In this document: positions 21,546 to 32,734 of the stretch, in pieces
How the letters are laid out: every line of letters starts with the position of its first letter
Numbering within the stretch: position 1 is the first letter of the stretch
Assembly: GCA_037074705.1 (NCBI GenBank)
Contig: CM073590.1
Location: 134,559,600 to 134,623,599 of the forward strand
DNA from: Zhengitettix transpicula
Taxonomy: Eukaryota > Arthropoda > Insecta > Orthoptera > Tetrigidae
Reading direction: 5' to 3'
DNA: 64,000 nt
Translations under genes and position numbers: made by a program
Notes under the pieces: model-generated
Seen by the model: only the letters and a program-made list of their open reading frames with translations
Told to the model about the DNA's origin: nothing
The model's database searches: none

Positions 21546-23994
21546 TTATGAATTATAATATAAAGCGACCCTTTACTCCTGCGGCAGGCATACATGTGGT
21601 CGAATTCGTGTATTTGAACTGACAGGGCGTGATTGCCTTCCAGCAACCTTCCCCATAGTATTAGGCGCGGTCAAGGATGCATTGTATCACAAATACCAAC
21701 GTTGGATTCCATTCCACAACAGAAGATATCCTGGCTGATTATTTCAATGTTCAAGGTGTCCCAGCAGATCGAACAGGATGGAAAATTGCGAACAGCTCGG
21801 TCATCGTAAACGTTGTTTTCACTCCAAAAAATTAGCCGATATTGCTGTAAAGGTCAGCGTTCAAAACCTGCGAAAATCATATTCCTGCTGAGATGGACAG
21901 TTTGAGAGTACAACATATTAAAGTAAATGTCAACGCCTCGATTGGAAACGTCTCTTGAGCTTCTTCTTAAAGCGGAATTCTGAACAACTCTATTGTATTG
22001 TGATTTTGCAGTGGCAACGTGTTGCGTGATACAGCTGTTGCCTACCAATCGACCATAGGCAAATTCGACAAATAATTTAATATTCTGAAATGAAAACGCA
22101 CCAAATTTGTTGACATCGTTAATTTAAATACTGTAGGTATGTCTATAATTACTTGATGGCTACTACAATGAACGTTGCGGAAAATAATGGAGATAAGAAA
22201 ATGGATGAACAACATTATGAAGACAAGTGATAGAGATATACACCTTATAATTTTCGGAAACTAGAAAAATTACGACTGATCTGAGGGACAAGTTGAACGA
22301 CCGCTTCAAATCAGTACAGCAGTTTAGGAAGTTTCCTGTAAGATCTCAATTATTGTCGATTATCTGGTTGGTATATATTCACAGACTTTCAACTCAGAAA
22401 AATTTTGGATCAGTAAAGAACCTAAATTCCCGATTTTTTTTCATTTCAGAATTTTAAATCATAGTTTCATTAATAATCAACAAACAATTTTTCCATGCTT
22501 CAAACATCAAGCTATAGACTTGCACACGAAAAAGTAATTAATTGCGACTTTTCTTCAAGAATTTAAAATTTAATACAACTTAGATATGAATTAATTTCTG
22601 GAAGTAAAGAGCTGAAATATCAAAGAACAATGCTTATTTTCAGAGCATTAATAAGGATCGAGTTTAAAACCTGTTTAAAATTTATATCAATTTAAATCTC
22701 TACACTTATCGAAATTTAATGTCGAAAATTATAAAATTGACGTACACATTCATTAAAACTTATATACATATAATTCACATTTCGAAGAACTGAGTTTTTT
22801 AAGAAGTTCTACTGTATGGATTCTTTTCGATTAATATTGACAATATTGTAACATGCAATCTGATGAAATTGAATTTGCAAGTCGACCATTGGTGCTAGTC
22901 CTATTGCGCTATAGGATTTCCTTAAGTCAGACGAATATCTTGATGGAAACCGGTGTAGTCACGAATATGTTAGATATATTCCAGGTTTGTAAAATTATAA
23001 TTGCACACTTCATTTTGATAAGATGCATTAATTTTGTCAAATATTTTTATATATTAGATTATTTTTGAATTGTAAATGTTTTGAATATCATAATAACATT
23101 TTTTTTTGTACAGATGCTTACGGCAAATTTGACGAAAGCAGTCAGAATTTTATAATTAAAAATTTTAGAAAATTATTAATTAGTTTTCTTATTTAAATGG
23201 AGAGTAACAAAAACATTGAGGATATAATACAGAATTACCACAAATTTATTCGTTATTCCGTTTTTCTGAATATGCATTATATTTATCCAAAATGTATTTT
23301 TATTCATGTGCTCCCGAATAACTGGAACCATCCAATGAAATCCTTCATCAGTATGGCTTAGCGAAATCTTAATCCAAAATTGCCACTTTTCCTTAAGTAA
23401 GCCAAGGTTACCGTCTGGTCATAACGTTGAAACCCTCTATTGCAAATTGAAATATTCTGTCAGAAAGATTTATAACAATCCGCATAGATTTTTTGTTGTT
23501 CACTAGAAGAAGGAAGATTTGGCCTCTTTTCTGTAACATACTTCACTAAGTGTCACTAATATCTAATATAGCTGTCACTTCATTAAAATTATAGGTAAAT
23601 AATGATAAAATCAATGGCAAAATTTTATAATTTTTTTCCACTTTACAATGCTTCTTTTGTTTGGCTACACTGAGAAAGTTGTATTGCATAACTTACCACG
23701 AGTGCATATCTGCACGCACGAGTAAAATGGCCAGTGCCATTTACGACTTGGCAATTTGATAACGGAGCAAGTGCGTTCTCAATTTACGTATAACTAATTT
23801 TTTAAGAGCCACAACAATTTTACAAAATGATTTATAATGACACCTCATGGGCCAAATATTCAGGGTAACGGTATTTGTAACTAAAGATTACTCATCGTCT
23901 GTATAACTTCCATTTTAAGTGATATAAATTTACATAAATTGAAAACAAGTCCTCTAAAAAACTGTTTGGTTTTCATTTCAACGACATAATTGAG
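21546..23994. other. No recognisable gene
   Basis: At 21590-22060 the DNA is moderately GC-richer. It contains a 64-codon minus-strand frame (21854-22048) and may be a decayed transposase, but no catalytic block could be identified. 22080-23990 is AT-rich and featureless. Confidence 0.35.
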
Positions 23995-24190
23995 GAGGTG
24001 TCGCCGCAGTTAGCTGCAGGAATCGTAATTGGTAGGATTTGGGTTTAAATCATTTTCCGGTAATCATAATTTCTGTTACTCCTCCGTAATACAAGATATG
24101 TTACTAAAAATCGATAGGAAAAATTATAGGAGACTCAGTGGGATCAGAACACTAACCGAAAATAATTTAACATTCTGGTAGTCGTTTCGG
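23995..24190. repeat. Inverted pair of degenerate tRNA-like SINE heads
   Basis: The plus strand has GCAGTTAGCTGCAGGAATCG and GGATTTGGGTTTAAATCATT (B-box-like) followed by CCGGTAATCATAATTTCTGT. After about 50 bases the minus strand has GCCGAAACGACTACCAGAAT and GGTTAGTGTTCTGATCCCAC (B-box-like), then CCTATAATTTTTCC. The two halves face each other. The organisation is the same as at 34335-34472. Both boxes are diverged, so confidence is modest. Confidence 0.4.
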
Positions 24191-24536
24191 CCTCTAAATA
24201 AGCTAAAAAATAAATCGTATATAATATATTTGAACTTTAGAACGCCCCAAGAATCTTTATCATTACTATAAAAAAGTTTTTTTACACCCTGATGTTTATA
24301 AAGGTAATTTAAAACAAATTTATTTAATAATTTATTAGTTATGTAGCTGGGGGCCCGGCGTTTCCCGTGTACTTATTTATATAAACCGGAAAAGTATTTA
24401 TTCTATATTAATTTTTAGTAAAGAAGTGATTTAACATAATCTAACTATTCCTAGTTCCGTATATACTTTCGACCGATTATACATTAATTGAACAGTAATA
24501 AAATACATTTTATTGCATCAATCCCAACAAACTTAC

Positions 24537-25078
24537 CTCCGAATTTTCTTACGAATAGTTTATTTAAATATACTCCTTGAGTATTGCAGTCTTCAGACAT
24601 TACGAAAGATTAAATTGATGAAATTAGATTCACAATGTAAACAAATATTCGCCATATTGGAGTCATTAATAGGGCACGAAAGTTAAACTTACATTTTCCG
24701 CAAGGATCGTAAAGTATTTCGTGTCGTTTTTTATTATCATTCGATGGAGTATTGCTGGATGTTATTATACTTTTTATTCAATTAAAATAGTTCTGCTTTA
24801 CTTAATTACGAAATAAGATACTATTTTGTTGTTGTTGCAGGCGAGTAGTAACGTCTCTCTGTGACGTCTCGGTCTCTTATCGCGCAGTAATTTAACAAAA
24901 AATGATCACATTTTTTAATTATAATTCTTTCCACCTTTATGCTACAGTTTCTCATGTTTTGAAGAATATGTGTACCAATTTTTGTTGCAGTCTGTGCACG
25001 CGTTTAAATCTGTATAGAAATTAACGTAAATACATTCATACATACATACAAATACACATTAGTTTTTATTATATAGAT
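24537..25078 (+). repeat. Unclassified ~0.55-kb dispersed repeat, copy 2
   Basis: Homologous to 4388-4957 in order and orientation (CTTCAGACATTACGAAAGAT, CGCCATATTGGAGTCATTA, GATCGTAAAGTATTTCGTG, GCGCAGTAATTTAACA, CACGCGTTTAAATCTGTATA). It differs by small indels, including a TTGTTGTTGCAGGCGAG insert near 24828. It ends with a CATACATACATACAAATACA tail and TTTTTATTATATAGATAG. Confidence 0.75.
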
Positions 25079-26504
25079 AGATTTATTTACATTTCAATTA
25101 CAGTTTTAAGATCTAATTATTATTTAAATAGAGGCAATATTTATTTAGAATGTTCTTTCGATTTGTATCTCATGAATCCAAAAGGATTGAGTGAGATATC
25201 TCGAATGATTTCTCAGTCAATGACAACTTATAAACGCGAAAGAATCTTTGCTGATCAATGTAATATAAATGCTGTAAATATAAATACTATAGAAAGGGTT
25301 CCAGGGTTTTCACTCAGGTATAAAATTCATTACCATGTGACGTTTCGAAGACAAACAGCTCTCTCGTTATCTTACAGGCCTCAAAGAGATGTTGGTCATC
25401 GAAACATCGCGTGTTATACACTTTTTATCCGAGTTAAACTCAAATCTTTCTACAAGTACACCGCGAAAGCCTTCGCTCTTCATTACACTACTGTTCAGTT
25501 TCGGTTTCTTTTTAGGTGTAAAATTCTTACGTTTCCATCGCCAGATGTTTATACTGAATGAGAAAATGATACTATTTCAGTCCGAAAGGGAAATGAAAAC
25601 ATGAAGAGATCTCGGAAAAGATTCAGAGTTTTAAGTTTGAGAGAAAGAGATTGCAAACAAAAGCGAAATAGGATACAAGATTATTTTTCAATGAAATTTT
25701 ATGTTCTCGTGAAAGTAATTGCAATTGGAGTTATGAATAAGAATTTGATATAAACAGTCAGCTTAAATGAACGTTAGTATAATATTCATCAGTAAGCCTA
25801 TCTGCTACTCAGGTTTAATATGTATTAATAGAAAAAATATATACACACAAAAAAATGAAACTTCTCATGGCTTCATGAACTCTGAAACATTAATGAAATT
25901 TTTAGGAAAATAAATTTACAAAAAAAGAAAAAAATCCATGCATAAATTTAAGAGTTGAATGATTTTTATTTGTGAAATGAGATGATACAAAAAAGAGTCA
26001 GGAAGATTACAAGATACTATCAGAATCTCTAAAATTTATGGGGAAATATTTCCTTGATGGTATATTTTGAATTTATTGATTTTATAAACGTTGTTGTTTC
26101 CTCGCAGGTGATTATGACAGTAATTATTATTATGAAACATAAACTAGGTTTTGTCCTTACTATTTATTCATGAACGTACCAATAAATTCGGTTTAAGGTG
26201 AATACGTTATGGGTGAAAATAGTTTTTCATGTTGTAGAAGAATGAGTAAAACGAAAGTAAAAATTCTGACTTTGCGTATAATAAAATAATATAAATAAGA
26301 CTACACGTGTGTTTAAAATATTTGGCAAGGAGTTCTAGAGTAAAATTCTGTGTGCTAAAAATAATGATGAATTTAAGTATGAACTTATCCCATTTTCTAA
26401 ATGAATTTATATTCTACGCTCGGAGAAGTTAAGATGATAATAAAATTACGTATAATTTTTTAAGGAAATATAAAATTGCTGTAGAAAAAGTATAAAAATT
26501 CGAT
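25079..26504. other. No recognisable gene
   Basis: A 132-codon open frame at 25163-25561 and a 71-codon frame overlapping it are present, but composition, lack of motifs and the overlapping frame suggest chance. GATGTTGGTCATCGAAAC at 25389 is a stray repeat-like phrase. The rest is AT-rich. Confidence 0.35.
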
Positions 26505-26660
26505 TAAGAAACAGTCAATTAACAGAAAAAATAAAGTTTCGTTAAAACATTTGAATTGTGCTGTGTATCGTTCTTTTTTCATCATCTGCGGAAATGTTGT
26601 GTGGTATTTATTTTATCACTTTATTTTGTCTGTTGACTAACTATTTATTTATAATTTTCG
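26505..26660. mobile_element. Degenerate fold-back element of the 2758-3001 type
   Basis: AGTCAATTAACAGAAAAAAT (26513) and, reversed, GTTGTGTGGTATTTATTTTA with TTTTGTCTGTTGACTAAC (about 26597-26642) are the two arms. The centre is shorter than in the complete copies and the left arm is eroded. Confidence 0.5.
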
Positions 26661-27657
26661 GGAAATCTTTTCAGTTGTGGAGGAAGACATTTTGAATTAA
26701 GTTTGAAATGACAAAGCGAAAGTGCTATGATGTCATCAACAATAAAAGCCCCAGGTATTATAACGTCACCATTTGTTATTCACTTAGTAAATTAAGTAGA
26801 GTTCAATAAGTAATAAAGGTGTGTACTTTGCATACGTACAATAAAATAAATATGTTGGGGTTAAAACTTGGGAAATATTATTGAGAATATTGAGAATTTC
26901 AATGCGCCTTGTTCGTATAACTGACAAAGATTACAGATCGAGTTGTATTCAAAAATGTTAAACATTTTAACACTAATAAACGCACTAATCTTTGAATCAT
27001 TAAAATTAGTTAAACGTTACATTAATTTCAAACTGATGTTGAATGCCTCTTATTATAGTAATGTCTCAAGCAAGAAAACTTCGTCTTAGTGTGTATGAGC
27101 CGTGTATTCACTTTTCCAGAATAAAAATAGTTCTTTCTGAGGTATATTTAATAATATATTACTCTATTGACTTGTCCTTTCTCCCCAGCAGAGGTATAAT
27201 TCAAATAAGCATACTACAAAGGAAAAACGTGCCACGTACGAAGCCAAAGGCGCAGTCTTCGCTGACATTGTCAAAAGTGTCCATTTTCGAATTATTTATT
27301 TTGATAATTAAAGCAACATTATTACGTTTCCTCTCTGTGGTTTCATTTTTGTGTATTTTACGATTTTTACATGTCAATATTTTTAATTTACCTGCCCTTA
27401 TATAAAATATTCATACTTTATTAATTATCGCAATTTCATATTGGCTATATAATGAAACTTTGTGAATATGAATGTATAACTCAATAAATCCTAGTTTTAA
27501 GATAAAACTGGGTATATTAGGTAAAACCAATAATGAGAAATCAGACTTCTTACAAAAATACCTTTAATTGACAAACAATTGTCTTAAAAATATTTGGAAA
27601 AACCTTCACTACATTTGTAAGTAACAACTGACCATCACTTTATTTCCTGTAGTTTTC
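26661..27657. other. No recognisable gene
   Basis: AT-rich. A 120-codon open frame at 27043-27405 has no known motif and a composition like its surroundings; probably chance. 27639-27644 is an AATAAA on the minus strand, 14 bases past the stop of the frame at 27658-27912. Confidence 0.4.
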
Positions 27658-27912
27658 TTAATCCACTTGGTCGCCTTCATAATCATTCTCAGCAACACCG
27701 TCGTTCGGAGTTCCAGATTGAGTTTGCAGAATGAAATTTGCGAAGCCGTCAGCTTCCTTCCTCAGGAAGAAGTCACGTCCATAGCAGGCCGGCTTATGGG
27801 ATGTGTATTCTTCCTCAGGAAATTTGAAGACTTCCTCCTGCCGTACATGCTTCAAGTTCATATAAGCTACCACCTTTCTGTCTTTCCTTTTAAAATGTTT
27901 TGACAATGTCAC
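27658..27912 (-). CDS. Unrecognised ORF, 84 codons, possible terminal exon or retrocopy
   Basis: I do not recognise the family. The predicted product is strongly charged, balanced in acidic and basic residues, with KHFKRKDRKVVAYMNLKHVR at the start, EEYTSHKPACYGRDFFLRKE in the middle and an acidic tail ending ENDYEGDQVD. Unlike most frames here it is GC-richer than its flanks and has protein-like composition. An AATAAA polyadenylation signal follows the stop by 14 bases (27639-27644, minus). The start is uncertain: the frame may continue from an upstream exon, since the (TA)n tract beginning 13 bases upstream would block a longer single exon. It could be the last exon of a host gene, a processed retrocopy, or a fragment of an unidentified transposon. 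Confidence 0.35.
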   Translation of the reverse strand: MTLSKHFKRKDRKVVAYMNLKHVRQEEVFKFPEEEYTSHKPACYGRDFFLRKEADGFANFILQTQSGTPNDGVAENDYEGDQVD

Positions 27913-27923
27913 ATGTGTACTCG

Positions 27924-27924
<1 letters not shown>

Positions 27925-27968
<44 letters not shown>
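27925..27968. repeat. (TA)n microsatellite
   Basis: An uninterrupted TA run of about 22 repeats forms the left border of the LTR-like copy starting at 27969. Confidence 0.95.
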
Positions 27969-27971
<3 letters not shown>

Positions 27972-29260
27972 AATAAACACATAAAAACTCCTATTTTTCT
28001 TTATCCACCGTTGTGGTAGCCAATATGTAATAACCACATAAATGGGTCGAAATAAAAAGAATAATTTTTATGAACAACAAATAAATTTATTAACATGAAA
28101 AGAATTTACAAATGAATTTACTATTTTAACATTATAATATTAAAACTCTTGCTCTCCTGGGTCTCTACTGGGTTTGACAACGGACAGAATCAAACTATTA
28201 AAAAAACCAACATTTACGTTTTAAAATCAAACCCAAGTATCTACCAAATTTATTAATAAACTTAACCTATAGCTTGCTTCTAACTTTATTATCGAAGAAG
28301 GGAACGAGATCTGACTAGTATCCTTTAATAACGTTTACATTACTTAATATTGTACATTCCAACTTACGGTTTCTCAGGTCCACCTCGACTCGTTCCTTAG
28401 ACACTCACTTTATAGGCCCTGACATTCACTCACTGACTCTAACACAATATTACTGGTTCGCCGATATCTGGTTCTCCATATACAGCGAAATATTCCAGGG
28501 GTTCGTTGTGCCACTCCTTGATGTCTTTGCTGCATGCAGGTCGCCTACCATCGAAGACAGGTCAAATTCTCGTACTCATACAGATAGAGCTTCTGTATGT
28601 TAAAAATGTTCATAGCTGTTTTAGTTTTGCTGACTGTCTCTATCTAACTGTCTAACTGTCTAACTCTTCGCTTCGTCCTCCGTCTTTCTCCCGTGCTAAC
28701 TGCCAACTGTCTCTTCGCTGCTTTAACTCCAACTGTCCCTTCGCTGCGTCCTCCGTCTCTCTCCCGTGCTAAATAACAACTGCTGTCATTACAATGGGTG
28801 ATTTCCCATATATATACCCCCTAGCCCCCTTGTTTTTCACTTGCGTCGCAACGGCGCAGTGACAGAAACCCATTACTCTAATTTTCGTTCCGGCCACTGG
28901 AGTCCTTCCGCCTTTCGAACCCGACAATCGCGACAGATCCAATTTGTCTTTGGACCTCTCCGTACGCAAGTCTCAAGCTAAATACGCTACTTGTCAGGTC
29001 ATTCGTCATAGACAATAGCCTGCTCTAACATAGCCCCTTTGTGACCATCTGCTCGCCCACGTTCTGCGTTACTAATTCTTCTCGCCGTTTCCCAAATCAA
29101 TAGGCTACTGGACCCTCATCATCCCCTGTCTCTCATTGCAGCTGCAGTTATTTCGCCCCAGCAATTACTCAGGACCACCCGACTCGCACTTTATCCTTTC
29201 TCGCATTCTCTCCACGACACGTGCGCCGTCTCCAATCCAATGCATTATATTATATGCATT

Positions 29261-29263
<3 letters not shown>
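27969..29263 (-). mobile_element. Solo LTR-like element, (TA)n-targeting family, copy 2 (about 1.3 kb)
   Basis: Left terminus TGTAATAAACACATAA, right terminus ATATGCATTACA, both set directly in (TA)n tracts. It shares CTCTACTGGGTTTGACAACG (about 28162) and GAGATCTGACTAGTATCCTT (28308) with copy 1. The TGTAATAA.CACATAAA start recurs 57 bases inside (28026), as if the end was duplicated or another copy was inserted. A pyrimidine-rich tandem array (TAACTGTC, CTTCGTCCTCCGTCTTTCTC) fills 28620-28790. A terminus-like GTCATTACAATGGG near 28782 is a possible alternative end. It is longer than the other copies because of these additions. Confidence 0.6.

Positions 29264-29315
<52 letters not shown>
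29264..29315. repeat. (TA)n microsatellite between two LTR-like ends
   Basis: A run of about 26 TA repeats has ATTACA immediately left and TGTAAT immediately right, so two elements of the same family sit back to back on one tract. Confidence 0.95.
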
Positions 29316-29318
<3 letters not shown>

Positions 29319-29840
29319 AATGAAAAAGAAATGCAATTAAAGAATTAATAAATAGACATTTGAAATAAATTGTTATCGGCGAACACACAAATACAATAAT
29401 GGTTAAGAATACACGAACAGGGCAGGACAGTGTTGTTGGAGCGCGCATAAGCTGCTGGGCACAGCAGTCGGAAACAAAATCTCGTCGAATGCAGTTGAGT
29501 CACGAAACATTGATAAATGGAGAAGAAGTGAAATTTTGTTGGACAGCCACAGGACATTGTGAAGTCAAAAGTAATAGAGTCTGGCAGTTGGTGCAGTACG
29601 TTAGTAAAGGAGAGAATGAAGGTTTGATTTGGTCGTAATTCAAGACGAGATCGACAATCTATATTTTGCCTAGAGACAAACGTAGAGCTCAAAGTAAAGT
29701 CGGTGGTTATCGGCGGGACGACAGTTTACAAAAGAATTGTGTCTGCTGCACAATATTGGAGCATTGCAAAGTGACGTGAAGTAAATTCAGTGAGACATGG
29801 CCTGTAATGTGTTCAAAGTGATAAGTGTGTTATAAAACCC
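29316..29840 (+). mobile_element. Partial solo LTR-like copy
   Basis: It starts TGTAATGAAAAAGAAATGCA directly at the microsatellite and shows AATAAATTGTTATCGGCGAAC (29367), matching ATAAATTGTTTGAG and GGCGGTAC of the 53107 copy. The 3' half lacks the conserved CCCAGTAGAGACC block. It may end near CCCCTACAATTG (about 29835) or be truncated. A 79-codon frame at 29399-29638 is inside it and not supported as a gene. Confidence 0.4.
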
Positions 29841-30971
29841 CTACAATTGCCTGGTACCGGTACAACAGTAAGTAGAGAGAAACATTTAAATTCACGTTTG
29901 TAAACGTTAATTAAGGATAGGCCAGATGCTGTGGAGAACGTGGGTATTTTAGAACATATATTTGTACTTTATTTGAGCTAAATAATCCTTGGAGTGAATT
30001 TCCAATGTTATACATTAATGAAAGGTAACAGCTATTGAATAAATACGCGTTGCGTAATTTCGTCATACTAAAAACAGTCATTCTCTCATCATACATTATC
30101 GCTCCAAATATATGAAATCCAACGAATTTCATCTGTTTGTATTGTATCCAAAAAATTTATTCCATTCACGGTCACTACTCTTCGAGTGTTACTGCTCTAG
30201 TCTTTGATTTATTTTTAATTCTTTTGGGGTTAATTAAGATTAAGTTAATATGTCATAAATTTATTAAAATTTACTTCACTGGGATTCTGTTCCCTTGCAT
30301 CACAAATTGAATAAAACAAAAAAAAAGCGGGCGAAAAGAAAATATACACTCCAAAATTAATAAAATAATACTTTAACGATAATTGTTCATTCTTAGTTGG
30401 CTGATAAGAAACTCTGGTTATCAAGTGACTCGGCACTGCTCCACCTGAGTTTCCTCATTCACAGTTGAATGACGAATCAGCGTCACTGGATTTTAGACTG
30501 ATTGGAAATCCAACTCATCCATTTGTAGTGGAACCGCTCCATTTGGACGTTTGGAGGCATCGTGAATAGCCGTCTGAAGATCTGATACGTTGAAAGCATT
30601 CTCAGAAAAATGAAAATGATCACACTTCTTTCGTTATCCGATACGATCTGGTTAGAAATATTTTGTAGTGTTTTATTTTATAACAACTTTGAGCTGTGAA
30701 AGTGTGCTGTTATTATTTAAAACTGGATAAAACAAATCACATTGTTGATTGCCTCTTACAACAAGTAAATCAATATATACAGATTAAAACTACAATTTTA
30801 AAATAGAAATGTAATAAACGAAGGTAGGTTTAATTACTTTCAAATAAGGACAAATTTATTGGAAATTGTGTATATTTTAAACGTATACATAATTACTTTT
30901 TTTTAAAAAAATTCAGCCGGTGTGCAGATACTTTGAGTGGACTTTAAATTTATTAATTTTAATCCAAGGTG
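29841..30971. other. No recognisable gene
   Basis: AT-rich DNA with short chance ORFs only. Confidence 0.4.
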
Positions 30972-31330
30972 ATCCTTTCTTTGAGTCTTTCCTGGGGTTT
31001 AGGATCAATGACAAATTGAAATTGACTTACCACATAGATCTGCTTTCTGGGAAACTTAAGTTTGTATTTATTTAAGAATAGAACTTGTTGACATCAACAC
31101 AATGAAACTACTTACTATGCGTATTTTTATTCAGTTATGTGCTACGGCATCAAAAATCGGAACAACTGCTCCAGGAGCACTGAAATACACAAGTTGCAAA
31201 AACGTTACATTATTGATGTACTTGTAAACATTTCTTCAAAAGTTTAAGAATACTAACTGCACCTGGAGTATAGATTCACGAAATTTTATAGTTTGTAAAA
31301 CGGAACATTCATGCATATAGACTTTAAATT
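30972..31330 (+). pseudogene. Jockey-clade reverse transcriptase, C-terminal remnant
   Basis: Translation gives FLGFRINDKLKLTYHIDLLS near 30988, GKLKFVFI, then CVFLFSYVLRH, and LRILTAPGV.IHEIL near 31245. This order (LG...D..L....HI, L..KL, Y.....Y, then LRILT..G.YI.E.L.FVK) is that of the region after the polymerase active site in jockey-related LINEs. Frameshifts and stops interrupt it at several places. It is distinct in sequence from the RT relics at 3850 and 60965, so a different LINE family left it. No YADD core or endonuclease is seen. Confidence 0.7.
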
Positions 31331-31572
31331 AATCACCTCTATGCTTGGTCAAGCATCGTCTTGATCTTAACCAGAGAATTATCCACTATCCTTGGATAAT
31401 TTTGTATCATAATCTTTTTAATCTCTAACCACAACTGTTTCGGAAATCAGTACAAGAAAATCTTACTGAAAGGCGCGTTTTACTGCAATTATTTTTTCTA
31501 GAAAAGTGTTGATTTGTAAAATATTCTATTCCATAACTTAAATACTTTCTCCTAAGATTTTTCCGCTATATT

Positions 31573-31574
<2 letters not shown>

Positions 31575-31613
<39 letters not shown>
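31575..31613. repeat. (TA)n microsatellite
   Basis: TA run that forms the left border of the LTR-like copy at 31614. Confidence 0.95.
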
Positions 31614-31615
<2 letters not shown>

Positions 31616-32672
31616 TAATACCCAGTTAAGAAGTACATAAATTTTGTTCTTATTTCATCAGATTTGTTTACCAACTCAGACTGGGGATTTTTGAGTGAGT
31701 GAGGGGAACTATAATTGGACTTTTAGCGGCTCTTAGAGCTAATGGTTTTGACAGACATCGGGACGGAACCCTAAAGGCATAATGACAGAAATTTTGTGGA
31801 CACACAATTATATTAAAAGGAAATGTTTATTTTAATTGTATTGAGGGGCTCTCGGAGCGTGAGAAAGCCAACAGTTGGTGTTTGTTTGGCGAACGTGGAA
31901 ACTTAAAAACTGTGAAAAAAAGGAATATTCTGGAGAGGGATAAGTGCATAGAAAAGTTAGTGTGGAGTCAGAGTTGGGAGGAGATGGACGTGGAGTGTGG
32001 TGTCAGAGTTGGACAGGAGACCTCAAAGGAGATGGACGTGGAGTCGAGTGCCCGAGCGCAAGAGGGAAGGATGTAGGAGTGTGGTGGCAGAGTTGGGAGG
32101 AGATGGACGTGGAGTGAGGTGCCAGAATCTGAACGAGAAAGACATAGGAGTTAAAATGTAGACCGCAAAGGAGGAGGACGTGGAGACGGTGATAAATATT
32201 CGGTCAAATTGAATGGTGGCCGTGCCTAAAAATAAAATAAACATTTTAGTCCATGCAAGCTGTCAGGAGTCGGGATATCAAAAAGGATAAAGCGAACATG
32301 TCTGTGAAGCGTGAGTAAAAGTCTGTGCACAGACATTGTTGATTAAAGTGCATTCCTGAAAAACCCAAATAAAATTGTAAGTAGACATTCAGTAATAAAT
32401 TCTGTAAATTGTTAAATAAGGGTTATCAGTCAGATTTCGTTTTCATTTTATTTAATTGCATTGTTTAAATTGTAAATTTTAGTTTTCCGTTTCCTTATCA
32501 ACCCAGTAAAGGCCCTGGGGTACAGAGTCTGATTTATAAAATGTAATTTAATTGTTGAGGTAAAAGGATATAAAAAATATACAGAGATTTTCTTGAGTTG
32601 TATTCTAGATTAATAAAATTGTTTTGTTTAATCTAAATTCCTATAACAATAATTATCAATAAGAGGGGTATT

Positions 32673-32675
<3 letters not shown>
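31614..32675 (+). mobile_element. Solo LTR-like element, (TA)n-targeting family, copy 3 (1062 bp)
   Basis: Termini CGTAATACCC (first base changed from T) and GGGGTATTACA, both inside (TA)n tracts (31575-31613 and 32676-32731). Conserved internal blocks are CAGTCAGATTTCGTTTTC (about 32430) and CAACCCAGTAAAGGCCCTGG (about 32500). No coding capacity; the ends form an inverted repeat of about 10 bp. Confidence 0.7.
31965..32180 (+). repeat. Internal tandem repeat of the LTR-like copy
   Basis: The phrase AGAGTTGGGAGGAGATGGACG followed by TGGAGT recurs with variation at about 31970, 32005-32040, 32090 and 32170 (period about 60 bp). The same position in minus-orientation copies holds TCCTCCGTCT-type repeats, so the array is ancestral to the family. 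Confidence 0.65.

Positions 32676-32731
<56 letters not shown>
32676..32731. repeat. (TA)n microsatellite
   Basis: About 28 TA repeats bordering the right end of the LTR-like copy 3. Confidence 0.95.

Positions 32732-32734
<3 letters not shown>

Noticed and set aside
21590..22060. Transposase of an unidentified DNA transposon
   Set aside because: Moderate GC and short minus-strand frames, but no catalytic block, TIR or target duplication could be found.
25163..25561. 132-codon open frame as a gene
   Set aside because: No motif, an overlapping open frame, and composition like the flanks; most likely chance.
29136..29448. Open frames on both strands with IYIYIY runs
   Set aside because: They read through a (TA)n tract.
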